A stretch of DNA of 47,040 bases from Lachnospiraceae bacterium. Its GTDB lineage: Bacteria > Bacillota > Clostridia > Lachnospirales > Lachnospiraceae. A program made the position numbers and the translations under genes. This document shows positions 1-8,818 of this stretch, piece after piece (positions within the stretch are counted from its first letter, which is position 1; every line of letters starts with the position of its first letter). The stretch is from contig JAIKYA010000134.1 in the NCBI GenBank assembly GCA_024683645.1, positions 1-47,040 on the forward strand, in the 5' to 3' direction. The notes beneath the pieces were generated by a model. It was given only the letters and a program-made list of their open reading frames with translations, ran no database searches and had not been told where the DNA came from.

Positions 1-130
1 GAACAAAGCGTTCCGCTTGCGGAACGCCGACGCCTCGCGCGGTTGCCGAAGGCAACATTTTCCTCTCGCGCGAGTGCGCATCCCGCCCGGAGGGCTTTTT
101 GCTTTATGGAAATTCCAGAGGAATTTCCTA
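1..130. other. Hairpin-rich intergenic DNA, no gene
   Basis: No coding frame is convincing here. Several short perfect inverted repeats are visible: one around 8-27 (GCGTTCCGC with GCGGAACGC), one around 42-56 (GTTGCC with GGCAAC), and CGCGCG-rich arms near 31-39 and 65-73. A plus-strand GCCC/GGGC stem followed by TTTTT at about 86-100 could terminate a plus-strand gene lying outside the window. The left context is missing, so the role is unknown. Confidence 0.4.
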
Positions 131-140
131 TAAAGCAAAA
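97..140. repeat. Long near-perfect hairpin
   Basis: Positions 97-116 are the reverse complement of 120-140 apart from a single bulged base, leaving a 3-base loop. A stem of about 20 bp that is AT-rich at its outer end is longer than a normal terminator stem. It directly follows, on the minus strand, the terminator at 130-169 and shares its T-rich tract. It may be a second terminator, an mRNA 3'-end stabiliser, or a remnant of a small palindromic element. Confidence 0.6.
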
Positions 141-169
141 ACAAGGCCGACACACATTAGTGCCGGCCT
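130..169 (-). terminator. Rho-independent terminator of the alpha-galactoside/ABC operon
   Basis: On the minus strand a 10-bp stem (144-153 with 160-169, one G-U pair, AGGCCGGCAC with GTGTCGGCCT) and a 6-base loop are followed by TGTTTTTG (143-136). It lies 35 bases past the stop codon of the last permease gene. The other strand also has a weak T run, so it may act in both directions. Confidence 0.8.
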
Positions 170-204
170 GCTTTTATATGTGAAGGGTCATTGTGGTGAG
201 CCCC

Positions 205-1563
205 TCAGCTTTTTTGGAACAGTATCTTAAATACGTCCGTCACCTTGGGTTTATTGCCTTTATAAAGTGACATCATCTTATATACGCGTCCCGCTGCTAT
301 TATGATAGCCAGCGTAGTTGCTATCATTATGACCAAAGATATGATAGCGTCTCCCATCTGCACAGCGCCGAGACAGAGCTTGGCCGGCATGATCAGTGCA
401 GAGGTAAAGGGAATATACATGATCCATTTTGCCACTTCGCCTGCATTTAAACCACCGCCGTTAAGCACTACAAGGAAAGCAACAAGAAGCGGCATGACAA
501 AGAGTGAGTTCATGCTGGCTGCCTCTTCCCTGTTCGATGCCATCGATCCTCCGACAGCTGCAAGTGATATGTAGAGCGTAAAAGCAAAGGCTATGAATAT
601 CACGGCAAGAAGGATATTGACCGGTTCAAACAGTCCCAGTTCCTTTATAAAGCCGAGGAATATCAGCATGGTGTTGTCCTCTGAGGGGAAGAACTGTTTC
701 ATTATCGCTATGCCTGCGGCAAATCCGCCAATGACTGCTCCTATCCAGAGGAAGATCTGCAGCAGTGAGGAAAATATAGTCGCAAGGAGCTTGCCGAACA
801 CCATGGCTTCGGGATGCAGGCTTATGAGCATCGTATCCATAAGCTTTGATTCCTTCTCCATGATCATAAGCTGTGCCACTGAATTTCCGTAACTGATGAC
901 CATGAAGTAGAGTATCATTATCGTCAGATAAGGAAGCAGCATTCCCAGTACCTCCATGACCCGGTCCCTGACTATGGTGTTGTTGGCTTCCTTATTCTCT
1001 TCAACGCTTACCCCGCTTTCATAGCCTGACTGGGTATAGGTCCTGTATACGCAGCCCGGAGTGAGCGCCATGATGGTTGGCTGGTTTAAGCCGGAAATCA
1101 GAAGCACCATGTCCTGTCCGTATTCACGTATGTAATCAAAATAACAGGAGGCCTCGGAACGCTCGACTATGCTCCCGTCCGGTATGATGACATCGGCACG
1201 TGCCAGATTGTCCTCCTTTGTGATATGCAGTACAAGTGAAGCTTCTCCCTCTTTTGCTTTGGAAAATGCATCCTCGATGCTTTCGCACATCACGTATTTG
1301 ATATCTTTGTAACCATCGGGTGCCGAGGTCTTGAGTGCCCTGAAATTCTCAGGTTCAAACTCCAGTTCGTCAGCCACATAGATCACGTCTGCACCACAGG
1401 GCTGTATGCCCTCGTCGTCCTTCACTACATTTGCTATCACCATGATCGCGGGCGGAAGTATGAACAGCACCAGAGTCATGATGATGGTCAGAGTCAGATA
1501 GGATTTTGCTCCGGCCATGTTCTTAAATGAAAATGATAATACTTTTCCGAAATTCTTAAACAT
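205..1563 (-). CDS. ABC-2 type permease (NatB-like), second of two
   Basis: A 452-residue integral membrane protein, the last gene of its operon. One membrane segment lies near residues 20-45. It is followed by an extracellular stretch of about 150 residues and then five or so C-terminal hydrophobic segments from about residue 210, with the ABC-2 hallmark VAQLMIMEKESKLMDTMLIS just after the first of them. This one-plus-five layout with a large outer loop is that of NatB/YhaP-type exporter permeases. It starts directly after the stop of the previous permease (TAA then ATG) with GGGAGGG at good spacing. With its neighbour it probably forms a heterodimeric channel driven by the ATPase at 2888. 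The substrate cannot be read; Na+ export is the family precedent, and peptide or drug export is also possible. Confidence 0.85.
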   Translation of the reverse strand: MFKNFGKVLSFSFKNMAGAKSYLTLTIIMTLVLFILPPAIMVIANVVKDDEGIQPCGADVIYVADELEFEPENFRALKTSAPDGYKDIKYVMCESIEDAFSKAKEGEASLVLHITKEDNLARADVIIPDGSIVERSEASCYFDYIREYGQDMVLLISGLNQPTIMALTPGCVYRTYTQSGYESGVSVEENKEANNTIVRDRVMEVLGMLLPYLTIMILYFMVISYGNSVAQLMIMEKESKLMDTMLISLHPEAMVFGKLLATIFSSLLQIFLWIGAVIGGFAAGIAIMKQFFPSEDNTMLIFLGFIKELGLFEPVNILLAVIFIAFAFTLYISLAAVGGSMASNREEAASMNSLFVMPLLVAFLVVLNGGGLNAGEVAKWIMYIPFTSALIMPAKLCLGAVQMGDAIISLVIMIATTLAIIIAAGRVYKMMSLYKGNKPKVTDVFKILFQKS

Positions 1564-2904
1564 TTATGCACCCTCCCTTGAAAGCTTTATTATCTCAAGG
1601 AAGCCCAGCTTCTTTGAATCATTGACTATAAGTTTCTTATACACCTTAGCCCCCAGCATCAGAAGCAGGAAGGTCATGGATATAAGTATCAGCATTCCGA
1701 GCACAAACACCCAGATGGGGATCCTTCCCGTTACCGCATAAACAGGAGCTATAAAAGGTGAGGTAACAGGCACTATCGAAGCGATGATATCCACGGTCTT
1801 GTTTTCCATACCGGGAATGATCATACCGACGAGATAGCCTACCATCGAAAAGATCGTAATGGTACCTACAGCCGACTGCGAATCTTCAAGTTTGGTGCAG
1901 GCACTGCCGAGTATTCCCGCCAATACGGACATAAGGAAGAAACTCACTACCAGGCAGAGCAGTATCACCGCTATCCTCCATATCCCCATCTCCGTAAGAG
2001 ATGCAAAATTCAGCTCAGAGGTCACCTCTTTCATTTCTTCGGGTATAAAGAGCCCGGTCACCTTGTTTGAGATAAAAGCCGCAGCACCGGCTCCTACCAG
2101 CAGAATGCCCACATAGCTCATGATCGCAAGTATCTTACCCATGAGCAGTGCCATGGGGCGCACACTCACCAAGAGGTTTTCAACCAGCTTGGATACCTTC
2201 TCCTCCATGACTGTATTGACAACATAGGACGCTGCCAGCGTGGCAAGTATAAATACCGCTATGCAATAGATCGTGGCAAAAGAACTTACCTGCCTGCTTG
2301 AGAATTTCTTCTCCTTCGCTTCATAATATTCGGTCTCGCTCTGTACACCGCCCGTTGTCAGGCCCGAGCCGAGCAGTTCGGTCTGCGCCGGACTCACATC
2401 CGCCGATTTAAGCCTTGCATCATTGAAGCCGCCGATCAGATAATCGGAGAGTTCCTCGACCTCGTGAGCTGTCAGTTCCGAATCATCACTGATAACGGTC
2501 TCCAGCAGATAACTGTCTTCACCGTCCACATTCTTTCTGGAAACGATCAGACCTATCTCTGTCGCGCCAAGCTTCGGAAGCGTGTCAGCCTCCTGTATCT
2601 TCATATCGGAAAAACTTGTATCCTCAAGATTCATAAGCTCTTCAGGAAAATCAACAAAACTGCTGTTTACCACATACATGGTCGTTGCGGGCACTTTATC
2701 CGAACCGGCCATGACATCGCTGTCCTTGGCCGCATTCATTCCGGCCATACCGCCGAGCATGGTCAGCGGTCCCATAAGGAACGCCATTACAATGAACATG
2801 ATCAGTGCCGTTCTGTAAGTCGGGGATTTAAAAGTCTGCTCGATGGTAAAACGGTAGACCTTTGAAAAGCCCGTCAGATCATATATATTATTGCTGCTCT
2901 TCAT
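1564..2904 (-). CDS. ABC-2 type permease (NatB-like), first of two
   Basis: A 446-residue paralogue of the next gene with the same plan: an N-terminal membrane segment at about 35-60, a long outer domain, and a C-terminal membrane half that contains VVNTVMEEKVSKLVENLLVS, the ABC-2 permease signature. The frame could start at a GTG at 2910, but GAGGTGG sits 6-7 bases before the ATG at 2904 and would abut the GTG, so I choose 2904. The gene start overlaps the 3' end of the ATPase gene, which supports one transporter complex. The outer domain and the pairing of two unequal permeases match Na+/drug-type exporters. The substrate is unknown. Confidence 0.85.
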   Translation of the reverse strand: MKSSNNIYDLTGFSKVYRFTIEQTFKSPTYRTALIMFIVMAFLMGPLTMLGGMAGMNAAKDSDVMAGSDKVPATTMYVVNSSFVDFPEELMNLEDTSFSDMKIQEADTLPKLGATEIGLIVSRKNVDGEDSYLLETVISDDSELTAHEVEELSDYLIGGFNDARLKSADVSPAQTELLGSGLTTGGVQSETEYYEAKEKKFSSRQVSSFATIYCIAVFILATLAASYVVNTVMEEKVSKLVENLLVSVRPMALLMGKILAIMSYVGILLVGAGAAAFISNKVTGLFIPEEMKEVTSELNFASLTEMGIWRIAVILLCLVVSFFLMSVLAGILGSACTKLEDSQSAVGTITIFSMVGYLVGMIIPGMENKTVDIIASIVPVTSPFIAPVYAVTGRIPIWVFVLGMLILISMTFLLLMLGAKVYKKLIVNDSKKLGFLEIIKLSREGA

Positions 2905-3841
2905 TTGCACCCACCTCTTTTACAAATATCTCATGGAGCGAGAGTTCTGCCAGATCGAAACGTATAACCGGAATGTTCATCTCAACAAGCTTTTTAAGAA
3001 GCGCATTACCCTGCTCGTCTCCGCTCACCTTACAGTTGTATTCGAATTCCTTCTCGGAAAGGATCTGTATACCCAGCTCCTGTATGATGGAAGTTATATC
3101 CTGTTCGCACTTAACCGAGAGATTGACCCTGCCGTAGCTCTTCTTTATCTCATTTAAGTTACCCTGTACCAGGGCCTTCGAACGTGACATGATGGTGATG
3201 TCGGTACAGAATTCTTCAACCACCGGCATCTGGTGTGATGACATGATAATGTACTTGCCTGCGGCGATCTGTTCTCTTACCACTTCTTTAAGGATATCGG
3301 TATTCACGGGATCAAGACCTGAAAAGGGCTCATCCAGGACCAGCAGCTCGGGATCCGAGAGCATGGCTATCAGAAACTGTATCTTCTGCTGATTACCTTT
3401 TGAAAGCTGATCCGGGCTCTTGGGTTTAACTTTTTTTATACGTCCTCTGGCATCCTTGCTCTCCGTAGGATAGAGATACTCATCGAGTTTGAGCCTCTCC
3501 GACCAGTATTTGATCTTGGTCTTTAATGTGGCATCGTCTACTCCGCGCAGACGGCCGAAGTACATGATCTGATCCATGAGCTGGTACTTCTGATACAGTC
3601 CCCTCTCCTCCGCAAGATAACCGATGTTGCAGTTATCAAAGCTTAAGTCTTCGCCGTTCCAGGTTACGGAACCGCTATCCTTATCGAGCATGTCCAGTAT
3701 CATCCTTATGGATGTGGTCTTGCCCGCACCGTTGGTTCCAAGCAGAGCATACACACCAGGCTTTTCCATAGAAAAGCTGATGTGATCCACTACAGTCTTG
3801 TCACCGTATTTTTTTGAAAGATCACTTACGATTAGTCCCAT
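2888..3841 (-). CDS. ABC transporter ATP-binding protein (NatA-like)
   Basis: A 317-residue cytoplasmic ATPase that powers the two permeases encoded after it. Visible motifs are Walker A GTNGAGKTT (about 35-43), the ABC signature LSKGNQQKI, Walker B LLVLDEPFSGLDP, and the switch His in IIMSSHQM. A C-terminal domain of about 90 residues follows, as in NatA/YhaQ/CcmA-type exporters, and the length is normal. GGGAGGAG lies 7 bases before the ATG. It follows the alpha-galactosidase gene by 17 bases with no terminator between them, so it should be co-transcribed with the sugar genes even though no functional link is obvious. Confidence 0.9.
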   Translation of the reverse strand: MGLIVSDLSKKYGDKTVVDHISFSMEKPGVYALLGTNGAGKTTSIRMILDMLDKDSGSVTWNGEDLSFDNCNIGYLAEERGLYQKYQLMDQIMYFGRLRGVDDATLKTKIKYWSERLKLDEYLYPTESKDARGRIKKVKPKSPDQLSKGNQQKIQFLIAMLSDPELLVLDEPFSGLDPVNTDILKEVVREQIAAGKYIIMSSHQMPVVEEFCTDITIMSRSKALVQGNLNEIKKSYGRVNLSVKCEQDITSIIQELGIQILSEKEFEYNCKVSGDEQGNALLKKLVEMNIPVIRFDLAELSLHEIFVKEVGANEEQQ

Positions 3842-3858
3842 TTACTTTCTCCTCCCTG

Positions 3859-6246
3859 TTACTTTTGTTTTTCTATTATATACATTCTTGAAGCAAAGTC
3901 GGGATAAAACCTGATGTTCTCATTATATCCCGTCCCTGCAAAAGAAGTCTTGCACCTGACCCCCGCATACATCATGGCTCCCCCGCTCATGGTATGCTCT
4001 TCCGTTTCCCCATACAGTTTTACAAATCTGTTCATAAGGCTGTGTACCGCGCCGTCCGGTCTCACATGTACCGGAGAAACCGCATTCACCAGCCCTCCGA
4101 AATCCTTGAGTTTAAGCCTGGTCTTATTTACCTTCAGTGTATATACCGTATTCTCCGAAAGACCCGCGGGATGCAGTATCAGCTGCTGCGTATTGGGGCG
4201 GAGAAGCAGCTGCATGCTCACTGAAACCGCCCGGCTCTTATCCGCTGCCACAACAGTCCATTCTGCCTCATTGGCGGTATTTTCGTCAAGTACGCTCATA
4301 CCCTTGGCATCGGTAAACATCTTTCCCCGATGATATTCTCCGAACTGGAATACTCTCCTCCATACTTTATAAAAAGCTATCTGCGCCCTGATCTCCTCAA
4401 GGTCCTCAGCACCCAGATCGGCAAGATTGCACTCATAGCCCAGCACTCCGAAAGCCGCCACATTAAACCTTGTATCAAGGCCTGTGCGTCTGAGTGTCTG
4501 GTGGTTCGGAACATCGCTGACATGTGCGCTCACGGTACTTAAGGGATAACCAAAGCTGTAACCATACTGGATCTCTGCTCTGGCCACGGCATCGGTATCA
4601 TCGCTCGCCCATATCTGAGGGAAGTAACAGAGTATCCCCGGATCGAAACGGTTGCCGCCTGATGCACAGCCTTCGAACAGTATCCCCGGAAAGCTCTCCG
4701 TCAGTTCCTTCATGATACGGTACAGCCCAAGTATGTACCTGTGTGCGGTCTCACCCTGACATGAGTTTTCTACGCCTCCGGCATATACATCCGTAAAGTT
4801 ACGGTTCATATCCCATTTAACATATGAGATATCAGCGGAAGAAAAGACCTTCTTCATCGCAGCTATGATATAGTCCTGCACATCCTTCCTCGTAATATCC
4901 AGAAACATCTGGTTTCTCCCCTTGGAGTGTGCGGCCGTGCCATGCTTAAAAGCCCAGTCAGGATGAGCTCTGTACAGCTCGCTGTTCTCACTGACCATCT
5001 CGGGTTCCACCCAGATACCGAAGTCCATATCAAGACTTTTGATCTTTTCACAGAGACTCTTCAGACCGCCGGGGAGCTTTCTCTGATCAGGATCCCAGTC
5101 ACCGAGCGAAGAGCTGTCATCATCCCTTTTTCCAAACCAGCCGTCATCCATTACAAAAAGCTCTATGCCGACAGACTTTGCCGCTCTTGCAAGTCTCAGC
5201 AGCTTATTCTCATTTATATCGAAATAGCAGGCTTCCCAGCTGTTAAGCAGCACCGGCCTTTCTTTATGCTTCCACTCTCCCCTTACGAGATGCTCACGTA
5301 TAAAGGAATGCAGCGTCCTGCTCATCCTGCCGAAACCTTCGGCACTGTATGAAAAAAATCCTTCCGGTGTCTGAAAGCTCTCCCCCGCCTTCAGCTTCCA
5401 TTCAAAATTCCAGGGATTTATGCCCGAGACAAAGCGGTACTTCCCGCTGCTGCTCTTCTCCAGAGCTTCATAATGATTGCCGCTGTATACGAGATGAAAG
5501 CCCATGCAGTCTCCCGTCTTCTCCGTGCAGCCACGCTTCGATATCATCACAAAAGGATTGGCTCTGTTGGAAGAAAAACCGCTGCGGGATTCGACAACCA
5601 GCTTTCCTGCCTTAAGCAGCGTATCGGTCTTTTTCATTTCGCGCGTCCATGCACCGGTAAAGCTGTGAAAAACATATTCGGCAGGATCCAGATCCAGCTG
5701 CACGGACATTGCTTTCTTTATGCTTATCTCTTCGTTCCCGTCATTGCAAAGGACCATGCTGCGGGCTATCACATCAGCTTTTTCAAAAACTGTATAAAAA
5801 ACGGAGACGGAAAGTTTACCGTTTTTGTCCTTCAGATTCAGCTTAAGCGTCCTGCATTCCTCATCACTTCCGTAAGAAGAGGGCAGACCGGAAAGCTCCG
5901 GTTTCCCCTCCTTTATTTCATAATCACTGTATACAAGATCAAGGCTCCTTAGTCCGTCAGGATACTCGGCTTCTACAGCCGTCTCTCTGAGATCGCCTTT
6001 CCCGAATGCAGCAAGTTCATATCTGAATACTTCGGGAGAGATATTCCCATGTTCATCATCATATACCGAAGTATTTCCGGGTGCGATGATCCACTGCTCC
6101 GCAATACCGTCGGAGCTTCCGATCCCTATGCGCCTGCCATAGTACAGATGCTCGACCTGTCCGTTTTCCATCACCTTGAAAGCATAAGTGGTGGCGGCTG
6201 TATCCAGTATGAACAGCGGCCTCTCCGTTTCCCTGACTTCGATCAT
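3859..6246 (-). CDS. Alpha-galactosidase, GH36
   Basis: A 795-residue enzyme expected to release galactose from melibiose, raffinose or other alpha-galactosides in the cytoplasm, as it has no signal peptide. The order is an N-terminal beta-supersandwich domain (about 1-320), a TIM barrel (about 330-650) and a C-terminal beta domain. The catalytic motifs are intact: KWDMNR with nucleophile Asp479 and WASDDTD with probable acid/base Asp549. The 70-residue gap between them equals that in well-studied GH36 enzymes such as AgaA. VMDDGWFGKRDDD and EGCASGGNRFD are further family marks. Its ATG overlaps the stop of the transporter gene (ATGA), so transport and hydrolysis are translationally coupled. 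Released galactose would go to the galactokinase at 20.5 kb. Confidence 0.95.
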   Translation of the reverse strand: MIEVRETERPLFILDTAATTYAFKVMENGQVEHLYYGRRIGIGSSDGIAEQWIIAPGNTSVYDDEHGNISPEVFRYELAAFGKGDLRETAVEAEYPDGLRSLDLVYSDYEIKEGKPELSGLPSSYGSDEECRTLKLNLKDKNGKLSVSVFYTVFEKADVIARSMVLCNDGNEEISIKKAMSVQLDLDPAEYVFHSFTGAWTREMKKTDTLLKAGKLVVESRSGFSSNRANPFVMISKRGCTEKTGDCMGFHLVYSGNHYEALEKSSSGKYRFVSGINPWNFEWKLKAGESFQTPEGFFSYSAEGFGRMSRTLHSFIREHLVRGEWKHKERPVLLNSWEACYFDINENKLLRLARAAKSVGIELFVMDDGWFGKRDDDSSSLGDWDPDQRKLPGGLKSLCEKIKSLDMDFGIWVEPEMVSENSELYRAHPDWAFKHGTAAHSKGRNQMFLDITRKDVQDYIIAAMKKVFSSADISYVKWDMNRNFTDVYAGGVENSCQGETAHRYILGLYRIMKELTESFPGILFEGCASGGNRFDPGILCYFPQIWASDDTDAVARAEIQYGYSFGYPLSTVSAHVSDVPNHQTLRRTGLDTRFNVAAFGVLGYECNLADLGAEDLEEIRAQIAFYKVWRRVFQFGEYHRGKMFTDAKGMSVLDENTANEAEWTVVAADKSRAVSVSMQLLLRPNTQQLILHPAGLSENTVYTLKVNKTRLKLKDFGGLVNAVSPVHVRPDGAVHSLMNRFVKLYGETEEHTMSGGAMMYAGVRCKTSFAGTGYNENIRFYPDFASRMYIIEKQK

Positions 6247-7658
6247 TTCCTCTCTTCCCTTCTGGCTGCCAGCTCCTTATTGATCTCTGCCATCTTTGCT
6301 TCGGTAAGGATAAACTTCTTAAAGAAAATGAAAAGTGCCACGAGCATGCCCGCTATCGGAAGGACCGTCATGGTAAGTCTCAGTCCCGGAAGATTGGCTC
6401 CCGCCATCTCACCCGCACTCACTACTTTTTCCGAATCCTGACTGATATTGAAAAGATCGAGTGCAACACCTGCGATAAATACCGCCAGTCCGCTGGCAAG
6501 CTTTACAACGAAGGTCTGCATGGAAAAGATGACCGATTCGTCACGCCTGTTATTCTTTAACTCTCCGTAATCCACCGTATTAGCGAGGAACACCGTAGTC
6601 AGAACGGTAAGAAGGCCGAAAGCCACAAAGATAAAGAAACCGGGGATCAGCAATACTGCAAGGCTCTTTACTCCGCTCATCATCAGTACGAGCAGCACCG
6701 CATAGCCGCCGATGGCAAAGAAAAAGCTTAAATAACATACTTTCGTAACACTTAAGAATTTTCTCACAAGGGGATAGATGAGCATCATCGAGAGTATCTG
6801 CATGCCTCCGCCGAAAGTATTGAAAAGCACATAGGTACCGTTCCAGCCTTCGCCTGCGATATCGTACTTAAAGAAGTATATCAGCAGATTGGAGGTGATA
6901 TACAGCGATGCATTCACCAGAACTATGGTAATGACAATGGCCATGGCCTGATCATTGGTAAACAGCGCTTTTATCATATCGCCTATGGACGGCGATTCCA
7001 TATCAACGCTGGATTTTTCCTTTATGGTGATACAGGTGATCAGGATAAAAATGATAAACACTATAGCTATGATAAGTGCAAAGGCCGAAAAGCCCGTGCG
7101 CTCGATCGCATTCACAGATACCTCTGTGTGGTTTATCAGCTCACCGAGTTTCGGAACCACTATCATGGTGATGACCGTGATCAGCGCACTTCCCACGCCT
7201 GCACAGGAACGTGCCAGCGCCGTAAGACCTTCACGTTCTTTACCGCCCTCGGTAAAGGCAGGGATCATCGACCAGTAAGGTATATCCATCATCGTATAGG
7301 TCACACCCCAGAGTATGTAAAATACCGCCGCATAAACAGCGAGTCCGCTGCCTGAAAGTGCAGGCGGTGCCGAGAATACAAGCCAGAGTACGACTGCATT
7401 GCTTATCGTACCTATTAAAAGCCAGGGCCGGAACTTCCCCCACTTTGTCCTGGTCTTTGCGACTATGACGCCCATGATGGGATCATTGAATGCATCAAAT
7501 ACACGGGCCGCCATCATTATAGCGCCCATCACTGCGCCTTTTACGCCGAGAAGATCCTGATAATAATAGAGGATGTAGCTGGCAGAAAGCATGTAGACCA
7601 TGTCTTTTCCGACTGCACCCAGACCGTAAGCTGCCTTTTCCTTAGCTGATAAATGCAT
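6243..7658 (-). CDS. GPH-family sugar:cation symporter (MelB-like)
   Basis: A 471-residue, 12-segment transporter of the glycoside-pentoside-hexuronide family within the MFS. The N-terminus YGLGAVGKDMVYMLSASYILYYYQD and the loop DPIMGVIVAKTRTKWGKFRPW are GPH hallmarks. The conserved acidic positions of helix II and the DAFNDP motif are present, as expected for Na+ or H+ coupled uptake. Coupling to the GH36 gene through an ATGA overlap suggests alpha-galactosides (melibiose or raffinose type) as substrate. AAGGAGGG precedes the ATG, and a good sigma-A promoter lies 40-65 bases upstream, making this the first gene of the operon that ends near position 200. Confidence 0.93.
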   Translation of the reverse strand: MHLSAKEKAAYGLGAVGKDMVYMLSASYILYYYQDLLGVKGAVMGAIMMAARVFDAFNDPIMGVIVAKTRTKWGKFRPWLLIGTISNAVVLWLVFSAPPALSGSGLAVYAAVFYILWGVTYTMMDIPYWSMIPAFTEGGKEREGLTALARSCAGVGSALITVITMIVVPKLGELINHTEVSVNAIERTGFSAFALIIAIVFIIFILITCITIKEKSSVDMESPSIGDMIKALFTNDQAMAIVITIVLVNASLYITSNLLIYFFKYDIAGEGWNGTYVLFNTFGGGMQILSMMLIYPLVRKFLSVTKVCYLSFFFAIGGYAVLLVLMMSGVKSLAVLLIPGFFIFVAFGLLTVLTTVFLANTVDYGELKNNRRDESVIFSMQTFVVKLASGLAVFIAGVALDLFNISQDSEKVVSAGEMAGANLPGLRLTMTVLPIAGMLVALFIFFKKFILTEAKMAEINKELAARREERK

Positions 7659-7683
7659 ATGATCCCTCCTTCCGGTAGATAAC

Positions 7684-7730
7684 GCAGGTTAACATATTAT
7701 AACATTTCCCTGCATAAAGGGCAAACCTGC
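7684..7730 (-). promoter_or_regulatory. Promoter and likely operator of the alpha-galactoside operon
   Basis: On the minus strand TTGCCC (7724-7719), a 17-base spacer and TATAAT (7701-7696) form a good sigma-A promoter. The core is bracketed by an inverted repeat, GCAGGTT (7730-7724) and AACCTGC (7690-7684), and CCCT-TTATGC-AGGG lies in the spacer. Such symmetry around a catabolic promoter is what a LacI- or AraC-type operator would look like, but no regulator gene is adjacent. Confidence 0.65.
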
Positions 7731-7731
7731 A

Positions 7732-8757
7732 TCAAGCCATAAGAAGATGGGTAAAATATGCCGCATACGCCAGTAACATGATAAAACCGAAAGACCTTTT
7801 TATCTTTGAATCCTTATTGAGAACAGCCGCCATAAGTATCACAGCCGCGCCGACCGCTACCAGATTGTCGATGAAGAAATCCGCACCCGTTACAGGATTC
7901 CTGTATGGAAGCGGAGTGATCACAGCAGAGATTGCAAGCACAAAAAGTATATTGAATATATTGCTGCCGACTATGTTTCCTACTGCAATATCCGGCTTTT
8001 TCTTTGCCGATGCCACACAGGATGTGATAAGCTCCGGCAGTGAAGTACCGAAGGCTATGATGGTAAGGCCTATGAGTTTTTCACTCATGCCCATGACCCT
8101 TGCTATAGAGGTAGCCGAGGATACAGTGATATCTGAGCCGAGCACAATGGCTGCGCCGCCGCATATGATGTTCAGTATCAGCTCGTATACGGAAAGCTTT
8201 TTTATCTCTGTCTCTTCTCCGCTGCTGCCGCCCTTCTTTGCAAGACCTATGGTATATATCAGGAATACCGCCATCAGTCCAAGCAGTATGAAACCGTCGG
8301 TACGGCCCATTTCACCGTCTGGCATGCCCAGACCAAGCACCAGTATGGTCACAAATATTACAGAAGGTATCTCTATCTTCTTAGTAGACTTCTGTACGGG
8401 AAGCGGGCAGATCAGCGCCGACAGGCCCAATATCAGCAGTATGTTCATGATATTGCTGCCTAGGACATTGCCTATCGCGATATCCACTCCGCTGCCCTTG
8501 GTAGCTGCGGTAATTGAGACTGCAGCTTCAGGTGCGCTGGTACCGAAGGCTACAATGGTAAGCCCGATCATAAGCTGTGATATGCCGAAGCGGTCGGCTA
8601 CGCCGCTCGCGCCGTCAACAAACCAGTCCGCTCCCTTTATCAGCATGAAAAAACCGGCCGCAAGAAAGACTATCATAAGCGGCAGGCTGTCTGCCCCCGC
8701 AAAAAACTTGATCCCCACTGCTGCCAGCACGATTATGATCCTTAATATTATCCCCAT
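7732..8757 (-). CDS. Calcium/sodium antiporter, CaCA superfamily (YrbG-like)
   Basis: A 341-residue membrane protein expected to export Ca2+ in exchange for Na+ or H+. It shows the two inverted alpha-repeats that define the family: FGTSAPEAAVS with GNVLGSNIMNIL in the first half, and FGTSLPELITS with GNIVGSNIFNIL in the second. About ten hydrophobic segments are visible. The open frame extends 14 residues further upstream, but GGGAG lies 9 bases before the ATG at 8757 and the protein then begins directly with its first membrane helix, so the longer start is rejected. A promoter sits immediately upstream, between it and the dihydrouridine synthase stop, so it can be transcribed alone. Confidence 0.92.
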   Translation of the reverse strand: MGIILRIIIVLAAVGIKFFAGADSLPLMIVFLAAGFFMLIKGADWFVDGASGVADRFGISQLMIGLTIVAFGTSAPEAAVSITAATKGSGVDIAIGNVLGSNIMNILLILGLSALICPLPVQKSTKKIEIPSVIFVTILVLGLGMPDGEMGRTDGFILLGLMAVFLIYTIGLAKKGGSSGEETEIKKLSVYELILNIICGGAAIVLGSDITVSSATSIARVMGMSEKLIGLTIIAFGTSLPELITSCVASAKKKPDIAVGNIVGSNIFNILFVLAISAVITPLPYRNPVTGADFFIDNLVAVGAAVILMAAVLNKDSKIKRSFGFIMLLAYAAYFTHLLMA

Positions 8758-8789
8758 TTCTTTATACTCCCTTGAAAATTTCGCTCTAT

Positions 8790-8818
8790 ATTCTACCACA
8801 GCACGGCTTATATGTCAC
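8790..8818 (-). promoter_or_regulatory. Sigma-A promoter of the cation antiporter gene
   Basis: GTGACA (8818-8813), a 17-base spacer and TAGAAT (8795-8790) on the minus strand each match the consensus at five of six positions. The -35 box directly abuts the stop codon of the dihydrouridine synthase gene, and the leader before the antiporter ATG would be about 25-30 bases. Confidence 0.7.

Noticed and set aside
8758-8799. A 14-codon extension of the cation antiporter
   Set aside because: It spans the promoter -10 box, and the downstream ATG has the ribosome site and begins with the first membrane helix.
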